This document shows positions 25,870 to 33,860 of a stretch of DNA of 64,000 nucleotides, in pieces. Each line of letters starts with the position of its first letter. Positions within the stretch are counted from its first letter, which is position 1. Under the pieces are notes generated by a model that worked only from the letters and a program-made list of their open reading frames with translations, made no database searches and had not been told where the DNA came from. The position numbers and the translations under genes are program-made. Origin of the DNA: Flavobacterium chilense (lineage in GTDB: Bacteria > Bacteroidota > Bacteroidia > Flavobacteriales > Flavobacteriaceae); assembly GCF_001602525.1 (NCBI RefSeq), contig NZ_LSYT01000012.1:1-64000 (forward strand), given 5' to 3'.

Positions 25870-26283
25870 TTACAAGAAAGATTGAATTGCTAATTCGTAA
25901 CTTTTTAGTCCAAAACCCAGAATAACACCTTTTGCATTTCCGGATAAATACGATTGATGTCTGAAGCTTTCGCGGGCATAAGTATTCGAAATGTGTACTT
26001 CGATAACAGGAGTAGTAACTGCTTTTATAGCGTCACCTAAACCAATAGAAGTATGCGTATAGGCTCCGGCATTTAAAATAATTCCGTCAAATGTAAAGCC
26101 ACATTCCTGAATTTTTCCAATCAGTTCACCTTCAATGTTACTTTGATAGTATGAAAGTTCAATATTTGGAAATTTGATCTGCAACGTTTCAAAATAATCT
26201 TCAAAAGTTTGACTTCCGTAAACTTCAGGTTCTCTTTTCCCTAAAAGATTTAAATTGGGTCCGTTGATAATGCAGATTTTCAT
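25870..26283 (-). CDS. aroQ: Type II 3-dehydroquinate dehydratase
   Basis: 137 residues from the Met at 26283; ten extra upstream codons are discarded because the family starts at KICIINGPNLNLLG. It dehydrates 3-dehydroquinate to 3-dehydroshikimate in the shikimate pathway. Active-site features are NGPNLNLLGKREPEVYG with the catalytic loop Arg/Tyr, ILNAGAYTHTS (Asn and His), and VHISNTYARESFRHQS (His and Arg). A dodecamer is usual for type II. It stands alone, not with other aro genes. The next minus-strand gene upstream is an unrelated barrel protein with its own terminator. Confidence 0.96.
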   Translation of the reverse strand: MKICIINGPNLNLLGKREPEVYGSQTFEDYFETLQIKFPNIELSYYQSNIEGELIGKIQECGFTFDGIILNAGAYTHTSIGLGDAIKAVTTPVIEVHISNTYARESFRHQSYLSGNAKGVILGFGLKSYELAIQSFL

Positions 26284-26377
26284 TTTTAAATTATTTATGT
26301 TGAGGTATTGCAATTCGCATTGGTTTTGAAATTGCTATTGATTTTTACCATTACTATTGCATGCTGTAAAAATAAAA

Positions 26378-26404
26378 AAACCGTTCTAATTAATAGAACG
26401 GTTT
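26378..26404 (-). terminator. Terminator of the 26428 porin-family gene
   Basis: AAACCGTTCT and AGAACGGTTT pair perfectly around an AATTAAT loop, with A and T runs outside. It is 24 bases past the stop on the minus strand. Confidence 0.82.
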
Positions 26405-26427
26405 TTATAAAAGTATGTGATATTCTT

Positions 26428-26991
26428 TTAGAACAACATAATTCCGGCTGAAAGTTGGAATACAGAGTTTTTAAGATCAGCTTTAGAAGAAACTTCAGTT
26501 AGTCCAAAACCATAACGTCCTTGAATGAAAATACCTTCAGTAATCTTTAATCCCAATCCTGCATTGATAGCAAAGTCAAATGTTTTAGGATCTTGTACAT
26601 CAAACTCTTTTTTATTGCTTAATAAAAATGATGCCTGAGGACCTACCTCTAAACTCAAGGATTTAGTTACATATATTTTTGCCATTACTGGAATAGATAG
26701 ATAGCCTAATTCATTTTTAAATTCTCCAATAGCATTTTTGTAAGTAGCACCTTGGGTAGAATATAAAAGTTCAGGCTGGATAGAAAATTTTTCTAATAAT
26801 TTTACTTCTGCAACTAAACCTGCGTGATAGCTTGTGATACCATCTTTGCTGTAATCTATTCCGCTAAAAGAGGCATCTCCAGTTTGATTAGCAAAGTTAA
26901 CCCCTGCTTTAACCCCAATTTTTAGTAATTGTGCCTGAATTGTAGCCGATGTTGCAATAAACAAAACAGCTGCTAAAATTATTTTTTTCAT
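26428..26991 (-). CDS. Porin-family small outer-membrane beta-barrel protein
   Basis: 187 residues. Signal peptide about 1-20 (TSATIQAQ). It then has the PF13568-type barrel pattern: LKIGVKAGVNFANQTG, FHAG/YHAGLVAEVKLLEKFSIQPELLYSTQG, LGYLSIPVMAKIYV, SLEVGPQASFLLSNK, ending in a strand finishing with Phe (SAGIMLF), as BAM substrates do. It is clearly paralogous to the protein at 28022 (FxVQPELLxSxQG, LNIPVVAKYY, EAGPQ). The role is unknown. A possible box TAGTTTTG lies at 27037-27044 on its strand. Confidence 0.87.
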   Translation of the reverse strand: MKKIILAAVLFIATSATIQAQLLKIGVKAGVNFANQTGDASFSGIDYSKDGITSYHAGLVAEVKLLEKFSIQPELLYSTQGATYKNAIGEFKNELGYLSIPVMAKIYVTKSLSLEVGPQASFLLSNKKEFDVQDPKTFDFAINAGLGLKITEGIFIQGRYGFGLTEVSSKADLKNSVFQLSAGIMLF

Positions 26992-27240
26992 AAATGTGTT
27001 TTTAAAATTTCGTATTTTTTTATGTTATCTATAAGTCAAAACTACATTATTTTGATTTTATTGTTTTACATCCAGCTTTAAAAAATTAATAAAATTTACA
27101 TAAATTTTTGGTTTTTCAAGGCTTTTTCGATTGTTTTTTATTTTAAAAGATTGAATTTCAGAGCATTATTTGTAATTAAATTCTGTCTTATTTTGATATT
27201 TTAATTACGTCTTGTGGCGGTTTTTTAGTCAGACTAATTC

Positions 27241-27248
27241 TACTTTTG
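27241..27248 (+). promoter_or_regulatory. -7 box of the 27271 barrel gene
   Basis: TACTTTTG fits TAnnTTTG, 22 bases before the start codon. No clear TTG at the standard distance. Confidence 0.55.
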
Positions 27249-27270
27249 GCTGTAATTAAAAATCAAAATT

Positions 27271-27822
27271 ATGAAAAAGATTATGTTAACTGCTATTGCA
27301 GTTTTAGGATTCACATTTGCAAATGCTCAAACAGGCGGGTATGCTAAAGGTGATACATTTATTTCTGGAGCTTTAACTGTAGGTTCAGAAAAAACAGGAA
27401 ATGATAAAACTAGCACGTTTGAAATTGAACCAAAAGTAGGATATTTTGTATCTGAAAACATTGCAATTGGTGGTAAATTAGGTTACAAAAGTGTGAAAGA
27501 TGTTTCAGATGCAGTTACAGTAGGAGCATTTGGTAGATACTATTTTACTCCAGCTTCTCAATTTTCAGTATTTGGTCAGGCTGGTCTTGATTTTTCAAAC
27601 ACAAAACTTAAAGGTACTGATGTTAAAACAAACGACATTGGAGCAAACGTTGGCTTAGGTTTAAGCTATTTCTTGTCTAATCATTTTGCAATCGAAGCTA
27701 CTTGGTTAGGTTTAGGATACAATGTAAGCAACAATGGAGGTCATGGTGCTGATAAAACGAATAGCTTTAGCTTCGGTACTGACTTAAGAAATGTAGGCTT
27801 TGGGGTAGTCTATAAATTCTAA
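27271..27822 (+). CDS. Outer-membrane beta-barrel protein
   Basis: 183 residues. Signal peptide about 1-19 (TFANAQ), then a GGYAKGDTFISGALTVGSE start. It has an eight-stranded-barrel pattern (FEIEPKVGYFVSENIAIGG, VGAFGRYYF, FSVFGQAGLDFS, NVGLGLSYFLSNHFAIEA) and a C-terminal strand ending GVVYKF. It resembles OmpW/OmpX-like small barrels rather than the PF13568 pair on either side. No role can be assigned. Its terminator follows at 27850. Confidence 0.87.
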   Translation: MKKIMLTAIAVLGFTFANAQTGGYAKGDTFISGALTVGSEKTGNDKTSTFEIEPKVGYFVSENIAIGGKLGYKSVKDVSDAVTVGAFGRYYFTPASQFSVFGQAGLDFSNTKLKGTDVKTNDIGANVGLGLSYFLSNHFAIEATWLGLGYNVSNNGGHGADKTNSFSFGTDLRNVGFGVVYKF

Positions 27823-27849
27823 ATTTTTTTTTAGTTAGTTTTTTGAAGA

Positions 27850-27877
27850 CCTTCCTCGTTTTGAGGAAGGTTTTTTT
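27850..27877 (+). terminator. Terminator of the 27271 barrel gene
   Basis: CCTTCCTC-gtttt-GAGGAAGG followed by seven T. Confidence 0.88.
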
Positions 27878-27985
27878 GTGTTTATATGATAATATGTTTT
27901 TTAAGTATAAAATTAGTTAAAGGCTCAAATTCTTATTACTATTTTATTTGTTAAAATAAAAATTAATTTTTATGAAGTAAATTTC

Positions 27986-27993
27986 TATATTTG
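27986..27993 (+). promoter_or_regulatory. -7 box of the 28022 porin-family gene
   Basis: TATATTTG, a perfect box, 28 bases before the start codon. Confidence 0.6.
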
Positions 27994-28021
27994 AATATTA
28001 ATTTAACCAAAAACAAATAAG

Positions 28022-28603
28022 ATGAAGAAAATTATTTTATGCGCGATTGCTGTTATGGCATTTGGATTTACTAATGCTCAACAGACAAGATTTGGAGTTA
28101 AAGGTGGACTTAACCTTTCAACTGTAGTTGGAGGTGATGTTGAAAATACTAAAACTTTAGTTGGTTTTCACGTAGGAGGTTTTGCAGAAATCCATGTTGT
28201 TCAGCGATTTTATGTTCAGCCAGAGCTTTTATTCTCGGCTCAGGGAACTAAAGTAGACGGACCATTTGGAACTGATGCTGATATTAAATTGAATTATCTG
28301 AATATTCCGGTAGTCGCTAAATATTATATCGTTGATAAAAAGTTTAGTGTTGAAGCAGGTCCGCAACTTGGTATTTTATTGTCAGCCAAAGCAGACGGTA
28401 CAGATATAAAAGACAATACAAGATCGGCAGATTTAGGTTTTAACTTAGGAGCCGGATACAATTTTACAGATAATTTTTCAGTAGGTCTGCGTTATACTAT
28501 TGGATTATCTCCTCTTTCTGATAAAGATATTGATAATTCAGATGATTATTATGACAGTGCTAAAAATAGCAACCTTGCATTATCATTAGCTTATAAATTT
28601 TAA
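28022..28603 (+). CDS. Porin-family small outer-membrane beta-barrel protein
   Basis: 193 residues. Signal peptide about 1-19 (GFTNAQ), then TRFGVKGGLNLSTVVGG, VGFHVGGFAEIHVVQRFYVQPELLFSAQG, LNYLNIPVVAKYYIVDKKFSVEAGPQLGILLS and a C-terminal LALSLAYKF. This is a PF13568 barrel and a paralogue of the 26428 protein; together with the 27271 barrel they form a group of three small outer-membrane proteins. Function unknown. An acidic loop (DIDNSDDYYDSAKN) near the C-terminus would face the outside. Confidence 0.88.
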   Translation: MKKIILCAIAVMAFGFTNAQQTRFGVKGGLNLSTVVGGDVENTKTLVGFHVGGFAEIHVVQRFYVQPELLFSAQGTKVDGPFGTDADIKLNYLNIPVVAKYYIVDKKFSVEAGPQLGILLSAKADGTDIKDNTRSADLGFNLGAGYNFTDNFSVGLRYTIGLSPLSDKDIDNSDDYYDSAKNSNLALSLAYKF

Positions 28604-28625
28604 TTTCTCCAGAAATAATATTTTT

Positions 28626-28657
28626 AAAAACCTTCCATAGTCCGGGAGGTTTTTTTA
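28626..28657 (+). terminator. Terminator of the 28022 gene
   Basis: AAAACCTTCC and GGGAGGTTTTTTT pair around ATAGTCC, with a T run. The xerD start is only 28 bases further on. Confidence 0.82.
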
Positions 28658-28684
28658 TGCTCAAAAATGGTTTACTTTGTAAGT

Positions 28685-29581
28685 ATGAACTGGAATAGAT
28701 ATATAAAAGATTATCAATCATATTTGCGAATCGAAAGAGGTTTGTCTAAAAATACTATTGAAAACTATAGTTTCGATATTGAACGATTGTGTCTTTTCTT
28801 GGAAATAAATCAAATTGAAGTTTCGCCTTTAAAAATTACAGATGAAACAGTGCAGCAATTTATATATGCAGTCTCAAAAGAAGTTAATCCACGATCTCAG
28901 GCACGTATTATATCAGGATTAAAAAGTTTTTTTAACTATCTGGTTTTTGAGGATTATCGGCTTGATAATCCGTTAGAGTTAATCGAAACGCCAAAAACCG
29001 GAAGAAAATTACCTGACACTTTATCTGTTAAGGAAATTGATTCGCTTATTGCTGCCATTGATTTGAGCACAAATGAAGGAGAACGAAATCGTGCTATGCT
29101 GGAAACATTGTATGGTTGTGGATTGAGGGTTTCTGAATTGGTTTCGCTTAAAATATCAGATTTGTTTTTTGAAGAAGGTTTTATAAAAATTACAGGAAAA
29201 GGAAATAAAGAGCGTTTTGTTCCAATTGGAAAACTGACGCAGAAATTCATACAGATTTATCAAAAAGAAATCCGGACACATTTAACTATCAAAAAAGGGT
29301 TCGAAGATACTTTGTTTTTAAACCGAAGAGGCGGACAGCTTACGCGGGCTATGATATTTACTATTATAAAAGATTTGGCAGTAAAAGTTAGTTTAAATAA
29401 AACGATCAGTCCACATACTTTGCGTCATTCTTTTGCTACTCATTTGCTTGAAAATGGTGCCGATTTAAGATCGATTCAATTAATGCTGGGGCATGAATCT
29501 ATAACGACTACGGAGATCTATGTGCATCTGGACCGAAGTTTCCTGAAAGAAGTTATGCATTCGTTTCATCCAAGAAGATAA
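28685..29581 (+). CDS. xerD: Tyrosine recombinase XerD
   Basis: 298 residues from the Met at 28685, the standard XerC/D length; six upstream codons are discarded since the family begins at the NWNRYIKDYQSYLRIERGLS helix. The N-terminal SAM-like domain spans about 1-105. The catalytic residues are Arg148 (YGCGLRVSEL), a Lys in ITGKGNKER, His244 and Arg247 (PHTLRHSF), His270 (LGHESI) and the nucleophile Tyr279 (EIYVH). With a partner it resolves chromosome dimers at dif beside the terminus under FtsK control. XerD versus XerC is judged from sequence style and housekeeping context. It is not next to a mobile element, so it is not an integrase. Confidence 0.92.
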   Translation: MNWNRYIKDYQSYLRIERGLSKNTIENYSFDIERLCLFLEINQIEVSPLKITDETVQQFIYAVSKEVNPRSQARIISGLKSFFNYLVFEDYRLDNPLELIETPKTGRKLPDTLSVKEIDSLIAAIDLSTNEGERNRAMLETLYGCGLRVSELVSLKISDLFFEEGFIKITGKGNKERFVPIGKLTQKFIQIYQKEIRTHLTIKKGFEDTLFLNRRGGQLTRAMIFTIIKDLAVKVSLNKTISPHTLRHSFATHLLENGADLRSIQLMLGHESITTTEIYVHLDRSFLKEVMHSFHPRR

Positions 29582-29730
29582 TTTTTTGACTGATAAGTCA
29601 TTTTTAAGTCAAAAAATTAATATATTGTATAATATTTTGTAGTAATAAGGGGTAAGGGTTTGATTTTTAAATCTTTGTTCTCTTGAGAATCAATTTTTTT
29701 AATAATTCAATCTACATAAATAAGTGATAT

Positions 29731-31251
29731 ATGGTTTTTGATTTGTATGGAAATGAGGATTGTTTAGAAGTGAATAATTTCTACAAAAAATTGTTTGCCG
29801 AAATGCCGGATTTATTATTCCAGTTTGTTATTGATCGCGATAACAATTATTCTTTTCCATTGGTCAGTAAGTCGGCTGATGAAATCTTCGAGCTTACCTC
29901 TGAAATGTTTTCTAAAGATCCCAAACTCATTATTTATGAAAGGGTGTTTCCTCAGGATCGTGATTTCTTTTTTCAGTCTTTGGTCAAAGCGCGTAAAGAA
30001 GTAAAGCCATGGGAAGTTGAGTTTAGGGCAGTTTTGCCTGTTAAAGGACTGCGATGGTTTAAAATCTCTTCAAAAACAGAATCGTCGTCTAATGATTGTG
30101 TGAGTTTTTATGGTCATGTTTCAGATATTACCAATTTAAAGGATAAAGAAGAAAAGCTGAGAATTTCTGAAGAGCGATTTCAGTTTGCTCTTGAGGCTTC
30201 AACTGCCGGAATTTGGGATTGGGATATGGTAACTAATACTGTTTTTTACTCTTCGTTATCGCTAAAAATTCTGGAATTAGACTCTGCAGATATCTTTGAT
30301 GATCCGGAGCGTTGGGATAAAATTGTGCATCCTGATGATCTTCCAAAATATTATTCTGATATTCAGGAACACTTCGATAATAAGATTCCGTATTACGAAA
30401 ACTATCATCGCGTAATGACTTCGAGTGGAAACTATAAATGGATTTTAGATCGTGGAAAAGTTATTGCAAGAGATGAAAACGGAAAGCCATTGCGTGTCAT
30501 TGGGACGCATACCGATGTTTCTTTACAAAAAGAAAAGGAACTTGAGCTTTTAAAAACGATGAAGCTGTATAGTGATCAAAATAGCCGTTTGGTTAATTTT
30601 TCGCATATCGTTTCGCATAATCTAAATACTCAGGCGGGAAATATTAAATCAATTTTAGATTTTATTGATGCTGATATAGAAAAGCAAACTGTAAACGAAA
30701 TGTTAGAGCATTTGCGTACAGTTTCAAATGATTTGAATGAAACTATTTCAAACCTGACACAAATCGTAAAAACGCAAAGTAATATTAATATTGCCGTAAT
30801 TCCGCTAAATCTTTGTGAGTATATCGATAAAACGATTTCGACTATTAAAGGATATGATAGACAGACAAACGTTACTATTATTAATAATGTGCCTAAGTAT
30901 CTAACGGTTAATTTTAATCCTGCTTATATGGAAAGTGTATTGTTGAATTTTGCAACAAATGCTATAAAATATGCACATCCTGACAGAGATCCTGTTATTG
31001 TTTTTGATTTTGGGATAGAACCGGAAGGATTTAAATCTTTAAAAATTACTGATAACGGTCTTGGTATCGATTTAAAAATTTATGGTGATTTATTGTTTGG
31101 GATGTATAAAACATTTCATAAACATCATGAAGCCCGAGGAATTGGACTTTATATCACCAGAAATCAAATTGAGGCGATGAAAGGGAGTATTTCAGTTGAA
31201 AGTGAGGTTGGAGTAGGTACTAGCTTTAAAATCGTTTTTAACGATGTTTAA
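29731..31251 (+). CDS. PAS domain sensor histidine kinase
   Basis: 506 residues with no membrane segment, so cytosolic. Two PAS/PAC units lie at about 15-135 and 145-275 (GHVSDITNLKDKEEKL; RVIGTHTDVSLQKEKELE). A HisKA-like dimerisation region has the phospho-acceptor His296 in FSHIVSHNLNTQAG. An HATPase_c domain follows with N box LNFATNAIKYAHP, G1 DNGLGID and G2 ARGIGLYITRNQ. It is an orphan: no response regulator is adjacent. The SHNLN version of the H box is common in Bacteroidota PAS kinases. The signal is unknown; a soluble ligand or redox cue sensed by PAS is the general expectation. Confidence 0.93.
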   Translation: MVFDLYGNEDCLEVNNFYKKLFAEMPDLLFQFVIDRDNNYSFPLVSKSADEIFELTSEMFSKDPKLIIYERVFPQDRDFFFQSLVKARKEVKPWEVEFRAVLPVKGLRWFKISSKTESSSNDCVSFYGHVSDITNLKDKEEKLRISEERFQFALEASTAGIWDWDMVTNTVFYSSLSLKILELDSADIFDDPERWDKIVHPDDLPKYYSDIQEHFDNKIPYYENYHRVMTSSGNYKWILDRGKVIARDENGKPLRVIGTHTDVSLQKEKELELLKTMKLYSDQNSRLVNFSHIVSHNLNTQAGNIKSILDFIDADIEKQTVNEMLEHLRTVSNDLNETISNLTQIVKTQSNINIAVIPLNLCEYIDKTISTIKGYDRQTNVTIINNVPKYLTVNFNPAYMESVLLNFATNAIKYAHPDRDPVIVFDFGIEPEGFKSLKITDNGLGIDLKIYGDLLFGMYKTFHKHHEARGIGLYITRNQIEAMKGSISVESEVGVGTSFKIVFNDV

Positions 31252-31270
31252 TGGGTTTCTAAGATGATAT

Positions 31271-31314
31271 AAAACAATAAAGGCTATCTTGAATTAGATA
31301 GCCTTTATTGTTTT
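31271..31314. terminator. Strong bidirectional terminator, kinase/RNase Y
   Basis: A perfect 19-bp stem (31271-31289 with 31296-31314) with loop TGAATT and A/T-rich outer ends, between convergent genes. One of the longest perfect stems in the window. Confidence 0.9.
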
Positions 31315-31328
31315 ATAAAGAAAAGAGA

Positions 31329-32891
31329 TTACTTAGCAATATTAACTGCTCTGGTTTCTCTGATTACCGTAACTTTTACCTGACCTGGATAAGTCATTTC
31401 GGTTTGGATTTTTTGCGAAATTTCGAAAGATAAATTAGCTGCATTGTCATCAGAAACTTTTTCGCTTTCTACAATAACACGTAATTCTCTACCTGCCTGA
31501 ATTGCGTATGCATTTTTTACACCGCTAAATCCGTAAGCCACTTCTTCAAGATCTTTCAAACGTTGAATGTATGAATCTAATACCTGACGTCTTGCTCCTG
31601 GTCTTGCTCCTGAAATAGCGTCACAAACCTGAACAATTGGAGATAATAATGATTTCATTTCGATCTCGTCGTGGTGGGCTCCAATAGCGTTGCAAACTTC
31701 TTCTTTTTCACCATATTTCTCTGCCCATTGCATACCTAATAATGCGTGAGGCAAATCGCTTTCAGTATCCGGAACTTTACCAATATCGTGAAGTAAACCG
31801 GCTCTTTTGGCCAGTTTTACATTTAAGCCTAATTCGGCTGCCATGATACCACAAAGTTTAGAAACTTCTCTTGAGTGTTGTAATAAGTTTTGTCCGTAAG
31901 AAGAACGGTATTTCATTCTACCTACCACTTTTATTAATTCAGGGTGTAAACCGTGAATTCCTAAGTCAATAACGGTACGTTTACCAACTTCAATAATTTC
32001 ATCGTCGATTTGTTTAGCTGTTTTAGCTACTACTTCTTCAATACGTGCCGGGTGAATACGTCCGTCAGTTACTAATTTATGCAATGACAAACGGGCAATT
32101 TCTCTACGAACCGGGTCAAAACAAGAAAGAATAATAGCTTCCGGTGTATCATCAACAATGATTTCTACTCCGGTTGCAGCTTCAAGAGCTCTAATGTTAC
32201 GTCCTTCACGACCAATAATTCTACCTTTTACATCGTCAGATTCAATGTTAAAAACAGATACGCAATTTTCAACCGCTTCTTCTGTTCCAACTCTTTGAAT
32301 TGTATTGATGATAATTTTCTTAGCTTCTTGTTGAGCAGTAAGTTTTGCCTCTTCGATAGTATCCTGAATATGAGACATCGCTTTGCTTTTAGCTTCAGCT
32401 TTTAAGCCTTCAACTAATTGTTCTTTTGCTTCATCAGCAGAAAGGCCTGAGATTACCTCAAGTTGTTGTAACTGGCTTTTGTGTAACTTATCAACTTCAG
32501 CTTGTTTTTTATCTAAAATTTCAATTTTGTTATTGTATTCTTGTGTTTTAGATTCAAAATCGTCATTTACTTTCTTAGCTTTCGAAAGTTCATTTGAAAC
32601 CTGAGATTCTTTATCACGTACTCTTTTTTCTACTTCAGCAACTTTTTTATCTCTGGCTAAAATAACTTGTTCGTGCTCTGATTTTAATTCGATAAAACGC
32701 TCTTTTGCCTGAAGAATTTTATCTTTTTTGATATTTTCTGCTTCTAAATTAGCGTCTTTTAAAATGGAAGCTGCTTCTTTTTTTGCGTTTTTGATTAAAT
32801 TAGAGATATTGCTTTTTTCGATAATTTTAGCTATTGCAAAACCTGCTGCAATACCTATAATACCTGAAATAATGATCGTTATTATGTCCAT
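31329..32891 (-). CDS. rny: Ribonuclease Y
   Basis: 520 residues, typical length. An N-terminal membrane anchor (about 1-24, IITIIISGIIGIAAGFAIA) is followed by a long Lys/Glu coiled coil (about 30-190). A KH domain spans about 210-275 (IIGREGRNIRALEAATGVEI). An HD metal-dependent phosphohydrolase domain spans about 335-430 with GLLHDIGKV and HHDEIEM. It is an endoribonuclease that starts mRNA decay at the inner membrane. It is the last gene of a minus-strand group coiled-coil gene, zapA, 6S-like RNA, rny. Confidence 0.96.
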   Translation of the reverse strand: MDIITIIISGIIGIAAGFAIAKIIEKSNISNLIKNAKKEAASILKDANLEAENIKKDKILQAKERFIELKSEHEQVILARDKKVAEVEKRVRDKESQVSNELSKAKKVNDDFESKTQEYNNKIEILDKKQAEVDKLHKSQLQQLEVISGLSADEAKEQLVEGLKAEAKSKAMSHIQDTIEEAKLTAQQEAKKIIINTIQRVGTEEAVENCVSVFNIESDDVKGRIIGREGRNIRALEAATGVEIIVDDTPEAIILSCFDPVRREIARLSLHKLVTDGRIHPARIEEVVAKTAKQIDDEIIEVGKRTVIDLGIHGLHPELIKVVGRMKYRSSYGQNLLQHSREVSKLCGIMAAELGLNVKLAKRAGLLHDIGKVPDTESDLPHALLGMQWAEKYGEKEEVCNAIGAHHDEIEMKSLLSPIVQVCDAISGARPGARRQVLDSYIQRLKDLEEVAYGFSGVKNAYAIQAGRELRVIVESEKVSDDNAANLSFEISQKIQTEMTYPGQVKVTVIRETRAVNIAK

Positions 32892-32918
32892 GTTTATTAA
32901 AATTTATATATAAAAAAA

Positions 32919-33073
32919 GCCTACATTAATTGCTTGAATAAACTCGTAAAGACAAGTTTTGAGCTAACTCACTGTTCAAGTTTCCCGGTCAAAGCTGGGC
33001 ATACTATAGTAGCGACGATTTGCTCATTCTAAATTGTTAGTGTTGAGTTTACCAATTGTGAACTAATGTAGGC
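32919..33073 (-). ncRNA. ssrS: 6S RNA, flavobacterial type (6S-Flavo-like)
   Basis: The ends form a perfect 10-bp closing stem (GCCTACATTA at 33064-33073 on the minus strand with TAATGTAGGC at 32919-32928). An internal TAAACTC/GAGTTTA stem (33044-33050 with 32940-32946) comes after a bulged stretch, giving the rod shape with internal loops expected of 6S RNA. On the minus strand the stem is followed at once by TTTTTTTATA, which sets the orientation. It lies beside zapA, the classic ssrS neighbour. 6S RNA mimics an open promoter and sequesters RNA polymerase. No clear own promoter was found, so it may be processed from the zapA transcript. Confidence 0.75.
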
Positions 33074-33099
33074 AGTATCTTAGTTTCTGTAAAGAACGT

Positions 33100-33393
33100 T
33101 TAATTTTCGAGATATTGATCTAATAGCGAATTTAATTTTTTAATTCTCTCGATAGTTTCTTCGCCATCGATTGCGTTATCAATTTGTTTTTGTTCTACTT
33201 GTGATGCAAATTGCAATGCACACATAGCCAGAACATCTTGTTTATCACGAACTGCATAACTTTCTTCGAATTGCTTGATCATAGCATCAATTTTTTTTGA
33301 AGCACTTCTAAGTCCTTCTTCCTGGGCTGGATCTACCGTTAATGGGTAAACTCTGTCTGCAATTGATATTTTAATTCTAAGCTTTCCGTCCAT
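33100..33393 (-). CDS. zapA: Cell division protein ZapA
   Basis: 97 residues. An N-terminal beta segment (RIKISIADRVYPLTVDPAQEE) leads to the helix EEGLRSASKKIDAMIKQFEE and then a long C-terminal coiled coil (EQKQIDNAIDGEETIERIKKLNSLL). ZapA bundles FtsZ filaments at mid-cell. It starts 6 bases after the coiled-coil gene's stop, so the two form an operon. The 6S-like RNA begins 27 bases past its stop. Confidence 0.9.
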   Translation of the reverse strand: MDGKLRIKISIADRVYPLTVDPAQEEGLRSASKKIDAMIKQFEESYAVRDKQDVLAMCALQFASQVEQKQIDNAIDGEETIERIKKLNSLLDQYLEN

Positions 33394-33399
33394 GTTTTT

Positions 33400-33690
33400 C
33401 TAATCTGATAGTTGTGCTATACAGTAGTCAATCTCGCGAATTAATGAATTTATTTTAAGCTTTGTCTCTCTCTTGTTATTATCGCTGCCGAGCAACGAAT
33501 TGGCTATTTTAAGTGTTTCATATTGCTTCTTCAAAGCCTCCATTTCTTCAGATTGTTTCTGGATAATTTGCGCAGCTTTGGCTAATTCTAATCGTAAAAC
33601 CTGATTGTTTTTCTCCAGGCCTTTTGACTTCTCAAAAAGCTTTTCGACTTTATATTCAAGAGTATCAATTATTTCGGCAATTACACTCAT
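33400..33690 (-). CDS. Coiled-coil protein, possible ZapB-like division partner
   Basis: 96 residues, almost wholly one coiled coil (LEYKVEKLFEKSKGLEKNN through about residue 65), then a short tail (INSLIREIDYCIAQLSD). No catalytic domain. Size, coiled-coil nature and operon position directly upstream of zapA suggest a ZapB-like role linking to the Z ring. Sequence alone cannot prove this, as coiled coils look alike. Conserved at this locus in Flavobacteriia as far as I recall. Confidence 0.75.
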   Translation of the reverse strand: MSVIAEIIDTLEYKVEKLFEKSKGLEKNNQVLRLELAKAAQIIQKQSEEMEALKKQYETLKIANSLLGSDNNKRETKLKINSLIREIDYCIAQLSD

Positions 33691-33805
33691 TATAAATCCT
33701 ATTCATTACTTAATCATACAAAGTTAGTATTCCTTTTTATTAATGCAATTTTTTCTCGATTTTTTTGCATTAAAAATAGACAAATAAATGAAATTCAATC
33801 GATTG

Positions 33806-33813
33806 TATTTTTG
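33806..33813 (+). promoter_or_regulatory. -7 box of the M23 peptidase gene
   Basis: TATTTTTG fits TAnnTTTG. Transcription should start about 7 bases on, excluding the furthest upstream start at 33813 and favouring 33861 or 33870. Confidence 0.55.
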
Positions 33814-33860
33814 TGGCTTTTTACTCGGTTTTCGCTCCTTTATTTTTTATCTTAGCAAAA

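Noticed and set aside
28685..29581. XerD considered as a phage or element integrase
   Set aside because: Full XerC/D length and style, no neighbouring phage genes, attachment repeats or tRNA; housekeeping recombinase is the better reading.
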